Below are positions 5,596 to 11,847 of a stretch of 11,847 nt of DNA, piece after piece. Numbering within the stretch: position 1 is the stretch's first letter; the number at the start of each line of letters is the position of its first letter. The notes under the pieces are model-generated. The model was not told the DNA's origin. It saw nothing but the letters and a program-made list of their open reading frames with translations, and did not search any database. Origin of the DNA: Acidobacteriota bacterium (GTDB lineage: Bacteria; Actinomycetota; Acidimicrobiia; Acidimicrobiales; SHLQ01). Location: the NCBI GenBank assembly GCA_022562835.1, contig JADFOM010000050.1:1-11847 (forward strand). Reading direction: 5' to 3'. The translations under genes were made by a program, and so were the position numbers.

Positions 5596-8031
5596 ATGGC
5601 TGAATCAACAGTCGTATCCCGCACCTTCACCGGTTGCGATGAACTCAAGAAGGTCTCGTTCGAGGCCGGAAAATACGCTGGTCTCGCAGGCGGAGCCGTC
5701 ATGGCCAGCCAAGGCGACACTCGCGTTCTGGTCACGGCCACTGGCGCGACCAAACCACGTGACGGAGCAGATTTCTTTCCGCTCACCGTCGACATCGAAG
5801 AAAAAATGTACGCCGCCGGCAAAATCCCCGGCTCGTTCTTTAGGCGCGAAGCGCGCGCCGGCGAAGCAGCGATCCTGACCTGCCGCCTGATCGACCGCCC
5901 GTTGCGGCCGTCGTTCCCCGACGGCTTCCGCAACGAGGTCCACATCGTGGGCACCGTGATGGGTGCCGACCAGAAGAACCCCTACGACGTGCTGGCACTC
6001 AACGCGGCATCTGCAGCGCTGTGCCTTTCACCGGTTCCGTTCTCGGGCCCGGTCGGCGCAGTACGCATTGCATGGTCCGACCAGGGAACGTGGATTCCCC
6101 ACCCCACCTACGAGGAGGGCGCTGCGTCGAGCTTCGAGATGGTCGTCGCCGGGCGTTCGCTCGACGACGGTGACATCGCAGTGATGATGGTCGAAGCCGG
6201 TGGCACCGAAAGCTCGTGGGCGAACTACGAGGGCGGCGCGGCCAAGGTCGACGAAGACGTTCTTGCTGATGGCCTCGATGCTTGCAAACTTTGGATCAAA
6301 GAGGAGATCGAGCTCCAAGCCGAGCTCGTCGCAGCGGTCGGCGCGCCTGAGAAGATGGCGATCACGACCGTTAGTGACTACAGCGACGAGGTCTTTGCTG
6401 CGGTGGAAACAGCAGGACGCGACGCCGTAACCGCAAGCCAACAGATCGCTGACAAGACCGAACGTGGAGCTGCTGAAGACGCCGCCAAGGCACAGATCAT
6501 CGAAGCTGTTTCTCCGCAGTTCGCAGATCTCGATGGCGTGGAGTCGCAGATCAAAGCCGCTGTGCGCGGCTTGACCAAGCAGGTCGTGCGCAAGCGCATC
6601 GTCGAAGAAGGAATCCGTATTGACGGTCGTGGCATCGCGGAGATCCGCCCCTTGTCCAGCGAGGTAGGCGTCATCCCAACAGCGCACGGCTCGGGACTCT
6701 TCCAGCGTGGTGAGACCCAGGTGTTGAACTTCACGACACTGGGCACCAAGCGGATGGATCAGATGATCGACGGCATCGATCCCCAGCAGCGCAAGCGTTA
6801 CATGCATCACTACAACTTCCCTCCGTTCTCGACGGGTGAGACCGGGTTCATGCGTGGACCGAAGCGCCGCGAGATCGGCCACGGAGCACTCGCTGAGCGT
6901 GCATTGTTCCCCGTGATCCCGTCGATCGAAGAGTTCCCATACACACTGCGCCTCGTCTCAGAGGTGTTGTCATCCAACGGTTCCACGTCGATGGGCTCGG
7001 TGTGTTCGTCGAGCCTTTCACTGATGGATGCGGGCGTGCCGATAAAGGCCGCAGTCGCAGGCATCGCCATGGGCCTCGTGTACGCCGAGGGCAAGTACAC
7101 GACGCTTACCGACATCCTCGGCGCGGAGGACGCGTTTGGTGACATGGACTTCAAGGTTGCTGGCACCTCCGAGTTTGTCACCGCGTTGCAGCTTGACACC
7201 AAGATCGATGGCATCCCCGCCGACGTGTTGTCTGCAGCTCTGCAGCAGGCAAAGGAAGCTCGCCTTCAGATCCTCGAAGTGATGAACGAAGCGATCCCGA
7301 AACCGCGTCCCGACGTTGGTGAGACTGCGCCGAAGATCGTCAGCTTTGAGATCCCGATCGACAAGATCGGCGAGGTCATCGGACCCAAGGGCAAGGTCAT
7401 CAACACGATTCAGGCCGAAACGGGTGCCGAGGTCAGTGTCGACGACGACGGCATGGTTGGTGTCGTTATCATCGCGTCGTCGAACCGCGCTGAGGTCGAC
7501 GAGGCTGAGCGCCAGGTGCGACTGATCCTGAACCCGCCCACCGCAGAGGTTGGAGCGACCTACAACGGACGTGTCGTCAACATCACGAAGTTCGGTGCGT
7601 TCGTCAACATCCTGCCGGGTCGAGACGGTCTCGTGCACATCTCCAAGCTGGGTGGCGGCAAGCGGATCGACAAGGTTGAGGACGTGCTCGAACTCGGAGA
7701 CGAGATCGAGGTCAGGGTCGAGGACGTCGATCCGAATGGCAAGATCTCACTGGTGCCGGCTGGCGATGCGCCCGCAGCATCGTCCTCCGGATCATCCAGC
7801 GACTCCTCACCGACGAGAGAATCGTCAGCGGGTTCTGACGATGGTGACGGACGTTCCGAGCGCAGCGAACGTGCGCCACGGCGTGACGAGGGTTCTTCGA
7901 GTGACGCAGGCTCGTCAAGCGATGAATCCAAGGCAAAGAACGTTTCGTTCGAGGAATCGTTTGAATCCGAACTACGTGACGAGTTCGGCGATCTCGGACC
8001 GTCAAACAGCGGCCGTCGTCGTCGCCGCTGA
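5596..8031 (+). CDS. pnp: Polyribonucleotide nucleotidyltransferase (PNPase)
   Basis: PNPase degrades RNA 3' to 5' with phosphate, releasing nucleoside diphosphates, and can add 3' tails in reverse; it forms a trimeric ring in the cytoplasm. The 811-residue product has a first RNase PH domain (FFPLTVDIEEKMYAAGKIPGSFF, ILTCRLIDRPLRPSFPDGF), a helical linker, and a second RNase PH domain from about residue 335 with FSTGETGFMRGPKRREIGHG and the active-site loop DILGAEDAFGDMDFK. Asp512, Asp518 and Lys520 correspond to E. coli Asp486, Asp492 and Lys494. A KH domain (IGEVIGPKGKVINTIQ, from about 582) and an S1 domain (653-722) follow. After these comes an extra Ser/Asp/Glu/Arg-rich tail (about 724-811) ending in five arginines. 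ATG 5596 gives the family N-terminus (MAESTVVSRTF); sequence upstream in frame is leader. Its nearest ribosome-binding site is distant, so translation may be controlled by the leader. Confidence 0.97.
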   Translation: MAESTVVSRTFTGCDELKKVSFEAGKYAGLAGGAVMASQGDTRVLVTATGATKPRDGADFFPLTVDIEEKMYAAGKIPGSFFRREARAGEAAILTCRLIDRPLRPSFPDGFRNEVHIVGTVMGADQKNPYDVLALNAASAALCLSPVPFSGPVGAVRIAWSDQGTWIPHPTYEEGAASSFEMVVAGRSLDDGDIAVMMVEAGGTESSWANYEGGAAKVDEDVLADGLDACKLWIKEEIELQAELVAAVGAPEKMAITTVSDYSDEVFAAVETAGRDAVTASQQIADKTERGAAEDAAKAQIIEAVSPQFADLDGVESQIKAAVRGLTKQVVRKRIVEEGIRIDGRGIAEIRPLSSEVGVIPTAHGSGLFQRGETQVLNFTTLGTKRMDQMIDGIDPQQRKRYMHHYNFPPFSTGETGFMRGPKRREIGHGALAERALFPVIPSIEEFPYTLRLVSEVLSSNGSTSMGSVCSSSLSLMDAGVPIKAAVAGIAMGLVYAEGKYTTLTDILGAEDAFGDMDFKVAGTSEFVTALQLDTKIDGIPADVLSAALQQAKEARLQILEVMNEAIPKPRPDVGETAPKIVSFEIPIDKIGEVIGPKGKVINTIQAETGAEVSVDDDGMVGVVIIASSNRAEVDEAERQVRLILNPPTAEVGATYNGRVVNITKFGAFVNILPGRDGLVHISKLGGGKRIDKVEDVLELGDEIEVRVEDVDPNGKISLVPAGDAPAASSSGSSSDSSPTRESSAGSDDGDGRSERSERAPRRDEGSSSDAGSSSDESKAKNVSFEESFESELRDEFGDLGPSNSGRRRRR

Positions 8032-8080
8032 GCCAAGAATTGATTTCCTGAACGCCTGATCGGCGCTGCGGGTGGCATCA

Positions 8081-8094
8081 CGCCGCTCGCGGCG
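8081..8094 (+). terminator. Hairpin without U tract after pnp
   Basis: CGCCG 8081-8085 pairs with CGGCG 8090-8094 around a CTCG tetraloop, in the 138-nt gap between pnp and dapB. No T run follows, so it would be at best the U-less terminator type reported for high-G+C actinobacteria. Weak support. Confidence 0.3.
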
Positions 8095-8156
8095 ACCGGT
8101 CGGCGTAGCCTCGTCAATCACAGGTATAGCTCGACGATGAACCGATGAGCGACCGC

Positions 8157-8162
8157 TAGGGT
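8157..8162 (+). promoter_or_regulatory. Candidate -10 box for leaderless dapB
   Basis: TAGGGT fits TANNNT and is followed by 7 nt before ATG 8170. Standard -10 spacing would put the transcription start at 8169-8170, on or next to the A of the start codon. No Shine-Dalgarno sequence is present. No strong -35 is visible at 16-18 nt upstream, which is common in actinobacterial promoters. It marks dapB-SURF1-dapA-rnj as a separate unit from rpsO-pnp. Confidence 0.45.
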
Positions 8163-8169
8163 TCGCTGC

Positions 8170-8955
8170 ATGTCAATACGCGTGACGGTAAGCGGAGCAG
8201 CTGGACGAATGGGCCTCGAGGTCTGTCGGACTGTGATCGACGCACAGGACATGAAGTTGATCGGTGCCGTCGATCCCGGCGCGGTCGGACAAGACATCGG
8301 CACGCTGTGCGGACGCGAGGGCGATGAACTGGCGGTCGAAGAGTCACTCGAGGCGATCGAGAACGTCGATGTCGTCGTCGATTTCAGTCGTATCGATGCC
8401 AGCCGAAACATCATCACCGAATGCGCTCAGCGCGGTCTGCACGCGGTCGTGGGTACGACCGGCTTCACCAAAGCCGAGGCTGAACGCGCCGGCGCACTAT
8501 TCACCAATTCGAATGCGGTCATTGCGCCAAACTTCGCGATCGGCGCGGTACTGATGATGCGGTTTGCTGAGCTCGCTGCGCCTCATTTCGAGTCAGCTGA
8601 GATAATCGAGCTTCATCACGAGAACAAGCTTGATGCGCCGTCCGGTACCGCCATGATGACCGCGCAGCGTATGGCCGAGGCCTCACCCGATTGGCTCGAT
8701 GACCCCACCGAGACCGAGGTTCTAGAAGGTGTTCGAGGTGGCGAGGGACCCGCCGGTATACGCATCCACTCGGTACGACTCAACGGTCTCGTCGCCCATC
8801 AAGAGGTCCACCTGGGAACAACCGGTCAGACCCTTCAAATCCGACATGATTCCTACGACCGCACCTCGTTCATGCCTGGGGTCGCGCTGGCAGTGCGCAG
8901 CGTGAGTGAGCGGCCCGGGGTCACGTTTGGACTCGACGCCCTGCTCGGTCTGTGA
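8170..8955 (+). CDS. dapB: 4-Hydroxy-tetrahydrodipicolinate reductase
   Basis: DapB reduces the DapA product to tetrahydrodipicolinate with NAD(P)H, the second committed step of the diaminopimelate/lysine pathway that feeds peptidoglycan. The 261-residue protein has the dinucleotide-binding motif VSGAAGRMG (residues 7-15), VVVDFS (68-73), VVGTTGF (93-99), APNFAIG (119-125) and the catalytic signature ELHHENKLDAPSGTA. His149 and Lys153 match the catalytic His and Lys of the family in identity and spacing. The C-terminal LNGLVAHQEVHLGTTGQTLQIRHDSYDR segment is also typical. ATG 8170 is fixed by the immediate Rossmann strand and the leaderless promoter. It is followed after 13 nt by a SURF1-like gene and then dapA. 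Confidence 0.96.
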   Translation: MSIRVTVSGAAGRMGLEVCRTVIDAQDMKLIGAVDPGAVGQDIGTLCGREGDELAVEESLEAIENVDVVVDFSRIDASRNIITECAQRGLHAVVGTTGFTKAEAERAGALFTNSNAVIAPNFAIGAVLMMRFAELAAPHFESAEIIELHHENKLDAPSGTAMMTAQRMAEASPDWLDDPTETEVLEGVRGGEGPAGIRIHSVRLNGLVAHQEVHLGTTGQTLQIRHDSYDRTSFMPGVALAVRSVSERPGVTFGLDALLGL

Positions 8956-8968
8956 AACGGCATCAGGG

Positions 8969-9745
8969 GTGAGTGAACCAGGATCGGATTGGTCGTTTCT
9001 TTGGCGTCCGAAGTGGATAATCTCGCATGTTCTGGTGCTTATCCTCGTCGTGTCGATGGTCCTGCTTGGTTTGTGGCAGCTGCGCCGCCTCGACGAAAAG
9101 CAGGCGCTCAACGATCAGATGACATCCCGAGCAGACGAGCCCCTCGTTACGGTGACGCCGCTGATCGCCGGCGATCCAGACGCCGCTGAGTTCCGCAAGG
9201 TCAGCGCCGAGGGGAGCTATCTCCCTGGCGCCGACATACGAGTTACGAACCGGTCGGTGGACGGCAGTGCCGGTGACTGGATCGTCTCGATCCTCGAGCT
9301 CGACGACGGCGAGATGATCGCCGTCAATCGCGGTTTCATTCCTCGTCGTCAGATCGCAGATATCGAGACCTATGCAACGCCTAGCGGTGACATCGAGATG
9401 CTCGGCTACCTCCAGAAATCAATTCCTGGCGCGGTCCAAGGCGTGCCGGAGGAAATATTGAGCGGCGCTCCACCCGAGATCAACCGTCTGGATATCGAAC
9501 TTGTCGAAGAGCTCAGCGGTGTGGACCTCGCTGCAATGTGGATACAGATCGATTCGTCGAACAGCTCGGGAGAACAGGACCCGCTTCCCGTGCCATTGCC
9601 AGATCCGGGAGAGGGCAACCACATGGCCTACGCCGTGCAGTGGTTTCTCTTCACTGCGATAGCGGTCGGGGGCTACCCTCTGGTGCTACGACGCATCGCT
9701 CGGTCCGATCAACGCCGGGGCGACACGGCACCAGATCTCGGCTGA
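8969..9745 (+). CDS. SURF1-family cytochrome oxidase assembly protein
   Basis: SURF1 proteins assist assembly and heme insertion of aa3-type cytochrome c oxidase in the membrane. The 258-residue product has the family topology: a short N-terminal segment, TM1 at about residues 17-36 ending in the signature GLWQLRRLDEK, a soluble extracytoplasmic domain containing NRGFIPRR, and a C-terminal helix with HMAYAVQWFLFTAIAVGGYP (about 218-237). GTG 8969 is chosen because it leaves a short cytoplasmic lead before TM1 and lies 13 nt after the dapB stop; the frame is open back to 8906, but that part overlaps dapB. A purine run directly abuts the GTG, so the ribosome-binding site is poor and another start is possible. 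No oxidase subunit genes are visible nearby. The family call is strong; the operon placement is unusual. Confidence 0.88.
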   Translation: MSEPGSDWSFLWRPKWIISHVLVLILVVSMVLLGLWQLRRLDEKQALNDQMTSRADEPLVTVTPLIAGDPDAAEFRKVSAEGSYLPGADIRVTNRSVDGSAGDWIVSILELDDGEMIAVNRGFIPRRQIADIETYATPSGDIEMLGYLQKSIPGAVQGVPEEILSGAPPEINRLDIELVEELSGVDLAAMWIQIDSSNSSGEQDPLPVPLPDPGEGNHMAYAVQWFLFTAIAVGGYPLVLRRIARSDQRRGDTAPDLG

Positions 9746-9778
9746 TCACAGCCCACATCAACACGAAGGACTTCGACC

Positions 9779-10675
9779 ATGCCACGATTCGGACGATTGC
9801 TCACCGCAATGGTGACTCCGTTCACGCCCGACGGCGCACTCGACTCCGCCGGAGCGGCCGATCTGGCCCGCTGGCTGGTTGCTCAGGGCAACGAGGGCCT
9901 CGTAGTGGCTGGCACGACGGGGGAGAGCCCGACAATTTCGCGGGAGGAACAGGCCGAGCTGATCGCGGCTGTGGTCGAGGCGGTGGACGTACCGGTCATC
10001 GCTGGGACGGGCAGCAACGACACCGCTTCGGCACGGTGGAACACCGAACAGGCCAGCGCGGCCGGTGCCAGCGGCATCTTGTTGGTCACTCCCTATTACA
10101 ACCGTCCGTCCCAGGCAGGCCTGCTCGAGCACTTCACGAGTCTTGCCGAGTGCACCGATCTTCCAATCATGCTCTATGACATTCCAGCTCGGACTGGGCG
10201 TAAGATCGAAACCCGTACGATCCAAGCTCTTTCCGAGGTGCCGAACATCGTTGCGCTCAAAGACGCGGCCGGAGACCCTGCTGAGACGGCGAGTCTTATC
10301 GCCGCCGTCGACGATGACTTCGAGGTGTACAGCGGTGACGATTCGCTTACCCTTCCGCTGCTGGCCGTCGGCGCGGTTGGGGCGGTCGGCGTAGCAACCC
10401 ACTGGGTGGCGGCCGAGACCGCAGCGATGATGGACGCGTTCGAGTCCGGCGACGTGGCCAGGGCGCGGCTGTTGAATCAGCAAATGCTGGAGTCCTACGA
10501 ATTCGAATCACAACCTGATGCCCCCAATCCGGTGCCTGCCAAGGCGGTTCTCCGGGTGCTGGGGAAGCCGGCTGGATACTGCAGAGCGCCGATGGGGCCC
10601 GAACCGGACGGCCTTGTCGATCGTGCCAGTGAAATGCTGGAAAGAATCCACGCGCTGCGAGAGTTGAGCAAATGA
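9779..10675 (+). CDS. dapA: 4-Hydroxy-tetrahydrodipicolinate synthase
   Basis: DapA condenses pyruvate with aspartate-semialdehyde to give 4-hydroxy-tetrahydrodipicolinate, the entry to diaminopimelate and lysine. The 298-residue TIM-barrel protein carries the expected active-site set: GTTGES (45-50), TPYYNRP (104-110) with Tyr107, LYDIPARTG (132-140) with Tyr133, and the Schiff-base Lys161 in ALKDAAGD. Both Tyr133 and Lys161 fall at the E. coli numbering. SGDDS and the GAVGAVGVATH segment follow. ATG 9779 has a good ribosome-binding site, AAGGA at 9766-9770 with an 8-nt spacer. It lies 33 nt after the SURF1 gene, and its stop overlaps the rnj start by 4 nt (ATGA), so the two are probably co-translated. 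Confidence 0.97.
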   Translation: MPRFGRLLTAMVTPFTPDGALDSAGAADLARWLVAQGNEGLVVAGTTGESPTISREEQAELIAAVVEAVDVPVIAGTGSNDTASARWNTEQASAAGASGILLVTPYYNRPSQAGLLEHFTSLAECTDLPIMLYDIPARTGRKIETRTIQALSEVPNIVALKDAAGDPAETASLIAAVDDDFEVYSGDDSLTLPLLAVGAVGAVGVATHWVAAETAAMMDAFESGDVARARLLNQQMLESYEFESQPDAPNPVPAKAVLRVLGKPAGYCRAPMGPEPDGLVDRASEMLERIHALRELSK

Positions 10676-11847
10676 GCGGATCCGTATCGGTCACATTCCT
10701 CGGCGGTCTAGGCGACATCGGCCGCAACTGTGCTGTTATCGAAATCGAGGGTCGCCTAATCGTGTTGGATTGTGGCCAGCTCTTCGGCGACGACCTCACA
10801 CCCGGCGTCGATACGATCTTGCCGGACCTCAGCTACATCACCGATCGTTCCGATCGCGTCGATGCCGTCATCGCCACGCACGCGCACGAAGATCACATCG
10901 GGGCGCTGCCGTTCCTGATGAAAAACCTCGACTGTCCGATCTACGGATCCCCGTTCACAATGGGCATGGTCGACAACAAGCTGGGCATGGCCGGGATACG
11001 AGGCACCGAGCTTCGCACGATCCACGATGGTGAGACCCACCACATCGGTCCGGTCGACTGTGAGTTCATCCCTGTCACACACTCAACCCCGTCGGGACTC
11101 ATCACTGCGTTCCACACACCTCAAGGTGTGATCCTTCATTCCTGTGACTTCAAGCTTGATCTAACGCCGGTTGACGGTCGACTCACCGACCTTTCGCGCA
11201 TCGGAGCCTTGGGCAACGATCCCGGTGTGCGGCTGCTGTTGTGTGATTCGACAAACGCCGACAGCCCAGGAGTCTCGACTTCGGAGAGCACGATCGGTGG
11301 GGTACTTCAGGGCGTGCTCGATAAGCGGCCGGATCAGCGGATCATCGTGGCGGCCTTCAGTTCGCATATTCACCGCGTGCAACAAGTCGCGGATGCGGCC
11401 GTTGCTCAGGGTCGCAAGGTAGCGACGCTGGGTCGTTCGATGCAACGAAACACCTCGCTGGCGAAAGATCTCGGATTGTTGAAGATCCCCGATGGGCACC
11501 TGATCGACATTGATGACATAGGCGACTACGAAGCCGGCAAGGTCTGCATTGTCTGCACGGGATCGCAGGGCGAAGAACGATCCGCGCTCGCGACGATGGC
11601 CAGTGGGGACAACCGTTGGGTTTCGATCAACGAGGACGACTGCGTGGTGTTTAGTTCGCATCCGATCCCTGGCAACGAGGCCGCTGTGGCGCGGCTACGC
11701 AATGATCTCACCCGTCGCGGCGCCGAGGTTGTGCACAGCGGCCACGTCGAGGTGCACACGAGCGGCCACGGCAAGGCACACGAACTTCGTACCTTGCACT
11801 CGGTTGCATCGCCTGAGTTCTTCGTTCCCGTGCACGGCGAGTACTAC
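10672..11847 (+). CDS. rnj: Ribonuclease J, 3' end cut by window edge
   Basis: RNase J is a metallo-beta-lactamase/beta-CASP nuclease with endonuclease and 5'-3' exonuclease activity in rRNA maturation and mRNA decay. The visible 392 codons contain VTFLGGLGDIGRNC at the N-terminus and the zinc motif THAHEDHIGALP, with His70, His72, Asp74 and His75. His138 in VTHSTPSG and Asp160 in HSCDFKLD follow. The beta-CASP region has DSTNADSPG, FSSHIHRVQQ, GRSM, TGSQGE and FSSHPIPGNE, then HTSGHGKAHEL and PVHGEYY at the edge. About 150 residues of the usual C-terminal domain lie beyond the window. ATG 10672 overlaps the dapA TGA. The dapA-rnj pairing is familiar in actinobacteria. HSCDFK has Cys where many homologues have Gly (HTGDFK). 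Confidence 0.96.
   Translation, partial: MSGSVSVTFLGGLGDIGRNCAVIEIEGRLIVLDCGQLFGDDLTPGVDTILPDLSYITDRSDRVDAVIATHAHEDHIGALPFLMKNLDCPIYGSPFTMGMVDNKLGMAGIRGTELRTIHDGETHHIGPVDCEFIPVTHSTPSGLITAFHTPQGVILHSCDFKLDLTPVDGRLTDLSRIGALGNDPGVRLLLCDSTNADSPGVSTSESTIGGVLQGVLDKRPDQRIIVAAFSSHIHRVQQVADAAVAQGRKVATLGRSMQRNTSLAKDLGLLKIPDGHLIDIDDIGDYEAGKVCIVCTGSQGEERSALATMASGDNRWVSINEDDCVVFSSHPIPGNEAAVARLRNDLTRRGAEVVHSGHVEVHTSGHGKAHELRTLHSVASPEFFVPVHGEYY

Noticed and set aside
6028..6882. 284-codon minus-strand open frame inside pnp
   Set aside because: It lies wholly antisense to the first two PNPase domains, has no recognisable motif, and is explained by G+C-rich codon bias.
9538..10483. Long open frames overlapping SURF1 and dapA in other frames (plus 9538-10179, minus 9758-10483)
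   Set aside because: Both overlap well-supported genes with intact active-site motifs; their translations are low-complexity shadows.
1..11847. CRISPR array, tRNA, rRNA, insertion sequence or toxin-antitoxin pair
   Set aside because: No regularly spaced repeats, cloverleaf, rRNA-like sequence, transposase motif or small paired genes were seen on either strand.

Overview
The window is about 60% G+C and reads as a chromosomal housekeeping region of a high-G+C actinobacterium, probably from the Acidimicrobiia or a related lineage. The evidence is the actinobacterial-style IF2 (a Gly/Arg/Pro-rich linker before the G domain), the actinobacterial-type PNPase active-site loop, GTG starts, two genes that look leaderless, and a dapB...dapA-rnj cluster. 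The lineage call rests on protein style and gene order only, with no database search.

Layout. (1) Bases 1 to about 620-650 hold a minus-strand reading frame that runs off the left edge. It is richer in G+C (about 68% by hand count, against about 60% in infB) and I do not recognise it. It meets a 5'-truncated infB head to head. Neither gene has a convincing start of its own, so the simplest reading is a chimeric assembly join; a real rearrangement is possible but less likely. (2) 633-4138 is a tight translation and RNA-modification operon, infB-ylxP(DUF503)-rbfA-truB, with overlapping stops and starts. (3) 4201-4932 is a TauE/SafE-family membrane exporter with its own apparent leaderless promoter; it lies where many relatives carry ribF. 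(4) 5111-8031 is rpsO-pnp, with a structured leader before rpsO, a strong hairpin between the genes and a small repeat hairpin before pnp. PNPase has an unusual Ser/Asp/Glu-rich C-terminal tail. (5) 8170-11847 is dapB - SURF1-like - dapA - rnj, with rnj cut by the right edge.

The genes serve translation initiation and ribosome maturation (IF2, RbfA, S15), tRNA modification (TruB), RNA decay (PNPase, RNase J) and lysine/diaminopimelate synthesis (DapA, DapB), with a cytochrome-oxidase assembly factor placed between the dap genes. I see no CRISPR array, insertion sequence, tRNA, rRNA or defence system. Nothing here looks like a wholly new system. The points most worth a second look are the infB join, the rpsO leader, the PNPase tail, and the two genes (TauE/SafE and SURF1) sitting in otherwise conserved neighbourhoods.
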